A stretch of DNA of 12,793 nucleotides from UBA3941 sp035647175 (GCA_035647175.1 DASRNX010000008.1:1-12793); one strand, 5' to 3'. Shown: positions 1 through 5,075, counted from the stretch's first letter. Program-made: numbers and translations. Notes: generated by a model from the letters alone, not told the origin.

Positions 1-69
1 CCCCTGGCACCGGACTACATAGAAAACCTGGAAAGGATGGCAGATACATTTTCCAAGGTGCTTAAATGA
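1..69 (+). CDS. C-terminal tail of an unidentified protein (partial)
   Basis: Reading frame 1 is open from the window edge and gives 22 residues beginning PLAPDYIENLERMADT and ending KVLK, then TGA. The helical ending with a tyrosine-isoleucine-x-asparagine pattern loosely resembles the last helix of TroA/ZnuA-type metal-binding lipoproteins of ABC transporters, but 22 residues are too few to assign a family. No convincing rho-independent terminator follows. The start and most of the gene lie outside the window. Confidence 0.6.
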   Translation, partial: PLAPDYIENLERMADTFSKVLK

Positions 70-162
70 AGGAGCATGTTTTTGTGATATCGGAGTATTG
101 ATAATGGCTATTGAACGCTCCTTTCAACATCGATTCGGAGAAAACTAAGGCTTATTTCATTT

Positions 163-240
163 GAAAAGCCTATCGCTTCCAATCCGGCCTCCTGCCGGTG
201 GAATCGGCTTAAGGCGTCCTGCCTTAAACTACGGCTTTTC
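163..240. repeat. Nested two-hairpin palindromic element
   Basis: An outer 8-bp perfect stem GAAAAGCC (163-170) / GGCTTTTC (233-240) encloses two hairpins. The first has CCGGC (184-188) pairing with GCCGG (194-198) across the loop CTCCT, extended by TTCCA (177-181) with TGGAA (199-203). The second has TTAAGGC (209-215) pairing with GCCTTAA (221-227) across the loop GTCCT. The two loops are nearly identical. The design suggests a dispersed palindromic (REP-like) element or a structured RNA. Upstream AAGGCTT (148-154) can also pair with AAAAGCCT, offering an alternative fold. Identity is unknown. Confidence 0.6.
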
Positions 241-365
241 TGCATTCCATAAGCCAGGTTTTCTTAGCCAAATCAATGAAGTCATCCGCTTTTCAATAGC
301 TCACTACCTTTTTTATATAGCAAAAATTCTCATGATAAGAAACATCCAATAAATCACCCTTTTAT

Positions 366-414
366 ATGTTTTACGACAAACATTCTACATTAGTACACAG
401 GTGTCGTAAAACAT
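366..414. repeat. 13-bp perfect inverted repeat, 23-bp spacer
   Basis: ATGTTTTACGACA (366-378) is the exact reverse complement of TGTCGTAAAACAT (402-414). The arms share the core ATGTT..ACGA with the arms of the next element (428-509), so the two look like related copies. A protein-binding site, a transposon-end relic or a MITE-type element would all fit. Confidence 0.7.
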
Positions 415-427
415 TACCCTTAATTCG

Positions 428-509
428 TATGTTACGAAAAATACATTATTTTAACGTAAAATCGGATAATTTAGCCGATTTTATAATGAAAGGCCTTTTT
501 CGTAACATA
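428..509. repeat. 82-bp element with 14-bp terminal inverted repeats
   Basis: TATGTTACGAAAAA (428-441) is the exact reverse complement of TTTTTCGTAACATA (496-509). Inside sits a second perfect 9-bp palindrome, TAAAATCGG (457-465) / CCGATTTTA (475-483), around a 9-base loop. No flanking target-site duplication is visible. The size and nested symmetry fit a miniature inverted-repeat element; a bidirectional regulatory or terminator-like structure is the alternative. Confidence 0.65.
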
Positions 510-572
510 TTTAGGAACTCATGCGTACTATGAATCGAGTAGGCATAAATTGATTTTCCGGGGGTGAGGCGT

Positions 573-947
573 ATGTATATTCCTACATATTTGGCCGTTT
601 TGCTTTGGGTGTTGGCGTTGTTCGGGGTTGTTTGCCTTATGATAAGGTTGCTCATGGGCTTTAAGTGGAGCGGCAGGGCTCAAAAAGGCAAGTATAGCAT
701 TATAATATCCGCAAAAAACCAGGAGGACACCATTGAGGGTCTGGTAAGGGGCTTTATTTTAAAGGCAGGTATAGAGGGGCAGGAGGAGGCCCTATTTAAT
801 GTGGTCTTGGTAGACGTCGGCTCCTCGGACGATACCTCCCGGGTTATGAAGAGGTTGGCGGAGGAGTATTGCTACGTGAAATTCGTTTCATGTCAGGAAT
901 TGCCTATGCATTTAAAAAATATCTGGTGCATGGGGGAGAGGGAATAA
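573..947 (+). CDS. Membrane-anchored half-length glycosyltransferase-2-like protein
   Basis: 124 residues from ATG 573, which follows GGGGGTGAGG by a short gap; an in-frame GTG at 564 lies inside that site and is less likely. Residues about 5-29 form one hydrophobic membrane segment. Residues 41-62 (YSIIISAKNQEDTIEGL) and 77-100 (NVVLVDVGSSDDTSRV) match the first two strands and the nucleotide-sugar-binding part of GT-A family 2 glycosyltransferases. The protein stops before the DXD motif and acceptor half, so it is about half of a normal enzyme. The frame ends cleanly before a terminator and no remainder of the enzyme is seen downstream, so it may be a genuine short protein rather than a fresh truncation. 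Catalysis is doubtful; a nucleotide-sugar sensor or partner role is only a guess. Confidence 0.7.
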   Translation: MYIPTYLAVLLWVLALFGVVCLMIRLLMGFKWSGRAQKGKYSIIISAKNQEDTIEGLVRGFILKAGIEGQEEALFNVVLVDVGSSDDTSRVMKRLAEEYCYVKFVSCQELPMHLKNIWCMGERE

Positions 948-1020
948 CGAAAAATCGGGCATGAGTAATTGCCTGCTCCGTAGAAAACATGATCCATAAC
1001 ATTCTGCTCCAATAAACAAG

Positions 1021-1056
1021 AAGTCGAGGAAACAATTCCTCGGCTTTTCCTTTTTT
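1021..1056 (+). terminator. Rho-independent terminator after the GT-like gene
   Basis: AAGTCGAGGAA (1021-1031) pairs with TTCCTCGGCTT (1036-1046) with one G-T wobble across the loop ACAA, followed by a T-rich run to 1056. It separates the glycosyltransferase-like gene from the sigma-factor gene. Confidence 0.88.
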
Positions 1057-1101
1057 GGCACCTTTTTTATATGCTAAGAGTGGTTGTACAACACAACAAG
1101 C

Positions 1102-1125
1102 GGGACCGGTCCCCTTTGCGGGGGA
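1102..1125 (+). promoter_or_regulatory. Palindrome and possible RBS-hiding hairpin before the sigma gene
   Basis: GGGACCGGTCCC (1102-1113) is a perfect 12-bp palindrome. Its 3' half overlaps TCCCC (1110-1114), which can instead pair with GGGGA (1121-1125), and that segment contains the Shine-Dalgarno run GGGGG (1120-1124) of the sigma gene. The two pairings exclude each other, so this could tune translation of the sigma factor. It could equally be the relic of a GC-rich dispersed intergenic palindrome. Confidence 0.4.
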
Positions 1126-1130
1126 TAATT

Positions 1131-1700
1131 ATGGAATATGTATACAAGGACCTGGTGGAGAGGGCCAAGGCCGGATGCAAGGAGTCCATGGGGGATTTAA
1201 TAGAAAGACTCCGTCCGCTGATCTATTCGGTAATAAATCGTTATAGGGATAGGGGGGATATGGAGGACTTGTTTCAGGATGCGTGTATCCTAATCATGGA
1301 AGCTGTCAGGGATTATGATGAGGAAAAAGGGGTGCCCTTTTTGGGGTTTGTTAAGAGCAGGGTATATTTCGGGATCCATAACAAGGTGCGAAGGTGCGTT
1401 TTCGAGCTATCCCTGGATCGGCCCTATGGGGACGAGGACGGGCTTAGCCCCATAGATACGCTAGAAGATGATTCTATAGATATAGAGGAATCCCTAATTA
1501 ATGAAGAGACATCCGTTATGCTGGGGAACGCCATAGGTGAGTTAACCCTAAAGCAGCGGGGGATAATAAGGGGTTACTATCTTGAGGGGAGGACCCTCAA
1601 GGAGATGGCCGCAGCCAGGGGCGTACACTATAAAGCGGTTGTGCAGCTAAAGGCCAGAGCCATGGAAGTGCTTCGAGACAAAATAAAGGATTCAATATAA
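1131..1700 (+). CDS. Small sigma-70-family RNA polymerase sigma factor
   Basis: 189 residues from ATG 1131. This start follows GGGGG at a 6-base gap and begins MEYVYKDLVERAKAG, the usual opening of these factors; an in-frame ATG at 1071 lacks a ribosome site. Residues 5-90 are sigma region 2: helix LIERLRPLIYSVINRY, then DMEDLFQDACILIMEAVRDYD for core binding and -10 recognition. Residues about 100-127 form an acidic linker. Residues 133-183 are region 4 with a helix-turn-helix (LTLKQRGIIRGYYLEGRTLKEMAA) for -35 recognition. Region 3 is missing, so it resembles ECF-like or sigma-H/sigma-O-like factors. No anti-sigma gene is next to it. The following DUF1659, DUF2922 and YvrJ genes recall the B. 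subtilis sigma-O (yvrI) neighbourhood, where yvrJ is also found. The genes it controls cannot be read from the sequence. Confidence 0.88.
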   Translation: MEYVYKDLVERAKAGCKESMGDLIERLRPLIYSVINRYRDRGDMEDLFQDACILIMEAVRDYDEEKGVPFLGFVKSRVYFGIHNKVRRCVFELSLDRPYGDEDGLSPIDTLEDDSIDIEESLINEETSVMLGNAIGELTLKQRGIIRGYYLEGRTLKEMAAARGVHYKAVVQLKARAMEVLRDKIKDSI

Positions 1701-1811
1701 TCTTTTTAAAAATGTATCCATTGGCGACTGATTTTGCTATCTACTACATGTAAGCCGACAATAAAGTTTTATAAGCAGGCTTAACACCCGGCGGAAAGGA
1801 GGTAGTAAGCC

Positions 1812-2036
1812 ATGGCATTAGCGATTAATCCCTTAGACTCCCGCCTTCAGATTCAGTTTCATTTGGGAGTTAACGAGGAGGGTAAGGAAATTACCCGGAC
1901 CAAGAGCTACAGTCGTATTAGGAGCGAGGTCAGTCATGAGGATCTCTACGAAGTAGCAAATTCCCTGGTGGATTTGCAGGAGCACATCGTAGTAGCTATC
2001 CGTAGGAATTCCAATGACGAATTCGGCGAAGAGTAG
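1812..2036 (+). CDS. DUF1659 family small protein
   Basis: 74 residues from ATG 1812 behind a strong AAAGGAGGT at 1796-1804. It matches my recollection of the DUF1659 family: an N-terminal beta-hairpin (RLQIQFHLGVNEEGKEI), a TRTKSYSRI strand, a helix (SHEDLYEVANSLVDLQ) and a final strand (HIVVAIRRNSN). No membrane segment or signal peptide is present. Biochemical function is unknown. In Firmicutes the family is commonly found directly before a DUF2922 gene and a YvrJ gene, as here. The 111-base gap upstream, with a TAAGCC/GGCTTA inverted repeat at 1751-1756 and 1778-1783, could hold its own promoter, but no convincing sigma-A boxes are present. Confidence 0.85.
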   Translation: MALAINPLDSRLQIQFHLGVNEEGKEITRTKSYSRIRSEVSHEDLYEVANSLVDLQEHIVVAIRRNSNDEFGEE

Positions 2037-2071
2037 GCATTTAAAATCCGTTGGGAAAGGGGGTGAAACCT

Positions 2072-2284
2072 ATGAGTAAGGTATTAGCAATGAACTTTAA
2101 GACCGGGCTCGGTAGGAGCATGAGGATTACCCTGGAGGACCCCAGAGATGATTTGACCTCCGGGGAGGTAAGGGATGCTATGGACCTTATCATCTCCAAG
2201 GACATCTTTAACGTAGAAGGCGGCGTGGCGGAGATAGCAGGGGCCAGCATAATCACTACCGATACCCAAGAGCTGGTATTTTAA
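2072..2284 (+). CDS. DUF2922 family small protein
   Basis: 70 residues from ATG 2072, preceded by AAAGGGGG (2056-2063). The pattern MNFKTGLGRSMRITLEDPRDDLT, then a helix with EVRDAMDLIISKDIF, then GGVAEIAGASIITTDTQEL is that of DUF2922. Like DUF1659 it is predicted to be strand-strand-helix-strand with a conserved acidic-leucine turn before the helix, so the two may be distant paralogues or form a pair; that is inference. It lies 35 bases after DUF1659 and 23 bases before YvrJ, consistent with one transcript. Function is unknown. Confidence 0.85.
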   Translation: MSKVLAMNFKTGLGRSMRITLEDPRDDLTSGEVRDAMDLIISKDIFNVEGGVAEIAGASIITTDTQELVF

Positions 2285-2307
2285 TAGCGGATAGGTGGTG
2301 AGTTACG

Positions 2308-2454
2308 ATGGAGCAGGTCTTAGGATTGGTGGCCAACCTGGGTTTCCCCATAGTAGTATCGGTGTATCTGTTGGTGCGCATTGAGAACCGGATGGAAAGC
2401 CTTACAGAATCCATTCACCAGCTGGCCGAGGCAGTGGCCACCTTCAAGAAATAA
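2308..2454 (+). CDS. yvrJ: YvrJ family membrane microprotein
   Basis: 48 residues, MEQVLGLVANLGFPIVVSVY then LLVRIENRMESL and a helical tail ending FKK. The start ATG 2308 follows AGGTGGTGA (2293-2301). Residues 5-24 form a single membrane helix with the NLGFPIVVSVYLLVRIE signature of the YvrJ family, followed by an amphipathic or coiled-coil tail. Family members are 40-60 residues long and are often missed by gene callers. B. subtilis yvrJ sits with the sigma-O genes. Here it closes a run of sigma factor, DUF1659 and DUF2922 genes. Its N-terminal segment also resembles phage holin-like or BhlA-type small membrane proteins, so a membrane role is likely but the activity is unknown. Confidence 0.85.
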   Translation: MEQVLGLVANLGFPIVVSVYLLVRIENRMESLTESIHQLAEAVATFKK

Positions 2455-2460
2455 AGGATA

Positions 2461-2502
2461 AACGTAGGGGCAATTCACAAAAATGTGGGTTGCCCCTATG
2501 TT
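2461..2502. repeat. GTAGGGGC-type intergenic hairpin repeat
   Basis: AACGTAGGGGCAA (2461-2473) pairs with TTGCCCCTATGTT (2490-2502) with a single G-T wobble, and CACA (2476-2479) can pair with TGTG (2484-2487) in the interior. No T-tract follows, so it is a poor rho-independent terminator. Hairpins of the form GTAGGGGC...GCCCCTAC are, from memory, widespread dispersed repeats in many bacterial phyla, and this looks like a slightly decayed copy. It may still block 3' exonuclease or act as a weak end for the DUF1659-yvrJ transcript. Confidence 0.7.
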
Positions 2503-2522
2503 AATGGTCCTAAATAATCCTA

Positions 2523-2551
2523 TTGACACGAACATATGTTCGGGTTATAAT
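2523..2551 (+). promoter_or_regulatory. Consensus sigma-A promoter with embedded LexA (SOS) box
   Basis: TTGACA (2523-2528) and TATAAT (2546-2551) are both perfect, with a 17-base spacer. The spacer begins with CGAACATATGTTCG (2529-2542), a perfect palindrome that matches the Gram-positive LexA/DinR box CGAACNNNNGTTCG. Repressor bound there would block polymerase completely, and RecA-driven LexA cleavage would release a very strong promoter. The expected transcript starts near 2558 and reads into the ComK-like gene at 2703. Confidence 0.92.
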
Positions 2552-2702
2552 TTAGAAAACATAGTTTTATGGGACTGACATTACAAAAAACTAACCCAGC
2601 TACATAAGAGTATACAAGCATTGGCAGGTCATGTTTAGGCATTTCATCGTGGGATTGACTGACTAAAGAAAATAGAAAATAGGGAAGGGGGTTACAGTAG
2701 TT

Positions 2703-3338
2703 ATGAATAAAAAAGCGAATCAAGAAGTTCGAGATTGGATAAACAAGGGGATATGCGGATTATTTCCCATCTATCACGAGGACGGCGGCAATTATACCAG
2801 GCTCATATTTCATCATAACTCCCCTATGATAGTCGAAAAGCGGATATATACTGTGCTGGTGCGGCTTGCGGGGTTCTACCAAAAGGATATAAGGCTGATC
2901 AGGCAACAGGCCAGGGAAATTACGGGCCAGCGAAGCCTAAATCCCCTGCCCATCAACCCAAATACGATTTTAGTACCCTTTAAGGTCAGAAAACCCATCG
3001 GAAAGGACGACGGGGCAATGGGCTACTTTTCAAGCAGCTTTATTGACGATATAAGGGAGGATGAGGAAGGGGTTTGGGTCTTTTTAAGGGATGGACAAGG
3101 CTACAGGGTCTTAGAGACCCTTTCTACCGCCAGGCACCATATGGGTATTGCACACCAGATATACTTTCACCTCCTCCGCCACAATGCAGAGGATGGCACC
3201 GGCTACGATGTATGCAGGGAGCCTGCCGGCGTCTACAACAGCGTGTACGATCAGCCGGCAACAAAAGGTGATATGGCTCTGGTATTTAAAAACATCGGAA
3301 GACTCGCCCATATTCTGGACAAACTACAAAAGCGGTAA
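2703..3338 (+). CDS. ComK-like putative competence transcription factor
   Basis: 211 residues from ATG 2703, after GGAAGGGGG (2683-2691) at a somewhat long gap. No membrane or signal segment. The order of features follows ComK by eye. There is an N-terminal strand pair (LFPIYHEDGGNYTRLIF). Residues 49-62 (YTVLVRLAGFYQKD) stand where ComK has its RFFG.SYAGRK segment. Residues 79-93 (LNPLPINPNTILVPF) correspond to ComK's KPPIMVDPSNQIFLFPT. Residues 106-133 (MGYFSSSFIDDI then VWVFLRDGQGYRV) correspond to GWISHVHVKEF and VTFSNGKTMEL. Residues 136-158 correspond to the SYNSFENQVYRTAWL helix. ComK is about 190 residues; this one has an extra C-terminal tail. The perfect LexA-box promoter upstream implies induction by DNA damage. 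The leader is about 145 bases and contains two tiny ATG frames without ribosome sites. No terminator follows. The family call is a remote similarity, not proven; an unrelated SOS protein is the alternative. Confidence 0.6.
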   Translation: MNKKANQEVRDWINKGICGLFPIYHEDGGNYTRLIFHHNSPMIVEKRIYTVLVRLAGFYQKDIRLIRQQAREITGQRSLNPLPINPNTILVPFKVRKPIGKDDGAMGYFSSSFIDDIREDEEGVWVFLRDGQGYRVLETLSTARHHMGIAHQIYFHLLRHNAEDGTGYDVCREPAGVYNSVYDQPATKGDMALVFKNIGRLAHILDKLQKR

Positions 3339-3354
3339 AATCAAAAAATGCCTA

Positions 3355-3384
3355 TTGACTATCTGTAGCCAAGTAGTGTATAAT
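3355..3384 (+). promoter_or_regulatory. Sigma-A promoter of the T-box/aroF unit
   Basis: TTGACT (3355-3360) and TATAAT (3379-3384) are separated by 18 bases and begin 16 bases after the stop of the previous gene. The predicted start near 3391 lies just before the T-box stem I. Confidence 0.85.
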
Positions 3385-3394
3385 TTCATACAAT

Positions 3395-3708
3395 AATTAA
3401 AAGGATTTTAAATGGATTAAAGACTATGAACGGGAAAAGTAGGTTTTTACCAAACCCACAGCGAATCGGGGAGAGTGTGAGCCCGATGGGTAAGGAAAGG
3501 CCGAAGTTCTCCCGGGAGTTGCGGGCTGAATGAGAAATCTTGTAGGCCTTGACGGCAGCCTTTACCGTTATGAAAAGGGGGATATGGCGTCTCTTTTATT
3601 GGGGATTAGTATTCTATTTTAAGGGGACTATTTTTATAGTCAAATTAGGTGGTAACGCGGGAATAACCTCTCGTCCTATATATTTTAGGATGAGGGGTTT
3701 TTTTATTT
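3395..3708 (+). promoter_or_regulatory. T-box riboswitch (tRNA-sensing leader) of aroF
   Basis: The diagnostic T-box sequence AGGTGGTAACGCGGG lies at 3647-3661. Upstream are other expected parts: AAAAGTAGG early in stem I; an apical hairpin ATCGGG...CCCGAT with GAGTGTGA in the loop; CCCGGGAGTTGCGGGCTGAA (3511-3530), the 3' side of stem I ending in the GAA that normally precedes the specifier; GTAGGCCTTGACGG with stem III ACGG/CCGT (3552-3555/3565-3568); and a GACTA/TAGTC hairpin (3626-3630/3637-3641). The tRNA-end-binding bases TGGT (3650-3653) would pair with a tRNA whose discriminator base is A, which fits Phe or Tyr better than Trp. The specifier codon itself could not be assigned. Uncharged tRNA should favour the antiterminator and switch aroF on. 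Confidence 0.92.
3667..3708 (+). terminator. T-box regulated terminator
   Basis: CCTCTCGTCCTA (3667-3678) pairs with TAGGATGAGGGG (3686-3697) with two G-T wobbles, followed by TTTTTTTATTT. The 5' arm directly follows the T-box sequence and would be sequestered in the antiterminator, as in other T-box leaders. Confidence 0.92.
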
Positions 3709-3890
3709 GTTTCAGCCGGTTTTATGGCCACTATTGCCGGAAGGAAGTATACGGTGATATTTTACAAACCGGCGCCCGTGGTTAATCCCCATCGTATATT
3801 CGCAAAAGGGATTTTCATGTCCGGAAGACCAACAACTGCTACCTAAGTCATGAACAAAACGAAAAGTCAAAAAAGAAAGGAAAGAAAATC
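3709..3890 (+). other. Unusually long post-terminator leader of aroF
   Basis: About 180 bases separate the T-box terminator from the aroF start, much longer than usual. The stretch holds an 8-bp perfect inverted repeat GCCGGTTT (3715-3722) / AAACCGGC (3766-3773) and a weaker AATCCC (3784-3789) / GGGATT (3808-3813). No credible reading frame or second promoter is visible. It could be an extra control element, an inserted palindrome, or a decayed gene. Confidence 0.5.
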
Positions 3891-4904
3891 ATGATCATAG
3901 TAATGAAAACAGGAGCAACCCAAAAGCAGATACAGGACGTGGAAAGGAGCCTTCAGGGATTGGGATTTCAAACCCACCCCATATACGGCGCGGTAAAGAC
4001 GGTAATCGGTGCCATCGGCGATAAGCGGCTGGTGAAGGCCAATAACATAAACCACATGGAGGGTGTGGAGAATATAGTACCCATAATGAGCCCATATAAG
4101 CTTGTCGGAAGGGAACTCATCCACGATAACACGGTAATAAATGTGGGGGATGTGTCCGTAGGCGGAAAGGAGCTGGTAGTGATGGCGGGGCCATGTGCAG
4201 TGGAGGACGAGGAGCAACTTATGGATACGGCCCTGAAGATAAAGGAGGCAGGGGCCAAGGTCTTAAGGGGCGGGGCCTTCAAGCCCAGGACGTCTCCATA
4301 TTCCTTCCAAGGCCTTGAAGAGGAGGGGCTGAAGCTTTTATCAGAGGTGGGCAGAGCGACGGGCCTTAAAACCGTTACAGAGGTGGTGGACACAAGGGAT
4401 GTGGAATTGGTCAGCCGCTATGCGGATATCCTTCAGGTGGGGGCCAGGAGCATGCAAAACTTCAGGCTTTTAAGCGAATGCGGAAAATCCCAAAAGCCGG
4501 TACTTTTAAAGCGTGGACTGTCGGCAACCATAGAGGAATGGCTCATGGCAGCGGAGTACATCCTATCATCCGGGAGCCCCGACGTTATACTCTGCGAGCG
4601 GGGAATAAGGACCTTTGAAACCGCCACCCGAAACACCTTGGATATAAACGCCATCCCCGTGGTGAAGGAATTGTCCCATCTACCTATAATAGTTGACCCC
4701 AGCCACGCTACGGGGAACTGGAGGTGGGTGGATGCGGCAGCAAAGGCTTCCATAGCCGCCGGGGCCGACGGCCTTATAATAGAGGTGCATCCCGACCCCA
4801 GCCACGCTACCAGCGACGGGCAGCAATCTTTAAAACCAGAAAAGTTTACCGGGCTTATGGAGAGCCTGAGACCCATAGCCCATGCCGTGGACAGGGATCT
4901 GTAG
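3891..4904 (+). CDS. aroF: 3-deoxy-7-phosphoheptulonate (DAHP) synthase, type I-beta with regulatory domain
   Basis: 337 residues, close in length and layout to the Thermotoga maritima enzyme. It condenses phosphoenolpyruvate and erythrose 4-phosphate to DAHP, the first step of the shikimate pathway, in the cytoplasm. Residues 1-70 form the ferredoxin-like regulatory domain (MIIVMKTGATQKQIQDVE) that in this family binds Phe or Tyr for feedback inhibition. The TIM barrel carries AGPCAVE (99-105), LRGGAFKPRTSPYSFQG (125-141), QVGARSMQNF (182-191), KPVLLKRG (202-209), ERGIRTFE (236-243) and DPSHATG (269-275). The four metal ligands Cys102, His272, Glu298 and Asp309 fall at the same numbers as in the T. 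maritima enzyme, which supports the ATG 3891 start, preceded by an AAGAAAGGAAAG purine run. Expression should be under the T-box leader, so control acts on both transcription and enzyme activity. It stands alone, without other aro or trp genes nearby. Confidence 0.97.
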   Translation: MIIVMKTGATQKQIQDVERSLQGLGFQTHPIYGAVKTVIGAIGDKRLVKANNINHMEGVENIVPIMSPYKLVGRELIHDNTVINVGDVSVGGKELVVMAGPCAVEDEEQLMDTALKIKEAGAKVLRGGAFKPRTSPYSFQGLEEEGLKLLSEVGRATGLKTVTEVVDTRDVELVSRYADILQVGARSMQNFRLLSECGKSQKPVLLKRGLSATIEEWLMAAEYILSSGSPDVILCERGIRTFETATRNTLDINAIPVVKELSHLPIIVDPSHATGNWRWVDAAAKASIAAGADGLIIEVHPDPSHATSDGQQSLKPEKFTGLMESLRPIAHAVDRDL

Positions 4905-5003
4905 GTTTGTCGACTCCCCGGCCCCCCTATTTTAAAAATCTAATATACAGTCGCACTTTAAGAAGCTCAGCATAAACCGGTTACTGTATTTGGACAGATA
5001 ATC

Positions 5004-5032
5004 GGAGGTATGAGAACCGTCCCCGCACCTCC
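5004..5032. repeat. Small inverted repeat between aroF and recD2
   Basis: GGAGGT (5004-5009) pairs with ACCTCC (5027-5032) around a 17-base loop containing GAGAACCGTCCCC. On the opposite strand the loop reads GGGGACGGTTCTC, a motif I recall as a recurrent intergenic sequence in Clostridia; this is recall, not a search result. There is no T-tract, so it is not a clear terminator for aroF. Confidence 0.45.
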
Positions 5033-5075
5033 TTCCATATTGTTCAAAAGAATCAATGTATAGACATGGATTTTG

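Larger units (their letters stand above)
70..572. other. Long non-coding stretch with stacked inverted repeats
   Basis: About 500 bases without a credible gene. The short open frames here (161-352 on +, 446-655 on -) have no Shine-Dalgarno site and no recognisable protein pattern. The stretch holds three separate inverted-repeat structures, annotated individually (163-240, 366-414, 428-509), and the ribosome binding site of the next gene (GGGGGTGAGG at 559-568). The promoter of that gene is not obvious; an AT-rich stretch precedes it. Confidence 0.7.

Noticed and set aside
70..125. Terminator for the first partial gene
   Set aside because: GGAGC (71-75) and GCTCC (117-121) are far apart, the stem is only five pairs and no T-tract follows the 3' arm properly.
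161..352. 63-residue + strand frame starting at TTG 161
   Set aside because: It lies over the nested palindrome, has no Shine-Dalgarno site, and the encoded peptide has no recognisable pattern; the reading frame is a by-product of the hairpin element.
446..655. 69-residue - strand frame
   Set aside because: It spans an inverted-repeat element and the start of the glycosyltransferase-like gene, with no ribosome site; a shadow frame.
2567..2674. Two tiny ATG frames (12 and 11 residues) in the leader of the ComK-like gene as regulatory uORFs
   Set aside because: Neither has a convincing ribosome site; short chance frames are common at this length.
3549..3785. 78-residue + strand frame across the T-box
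   Set aside because: It covers stem III, the antiterminator and the terminator of a clear T-box leader, so it is RNA structure rather than a protein.
3968..4876. Long - strand frames opposite aroF
   Set aside because: aroF on the + strand has complete active-site motifs; these are antisense shadows.
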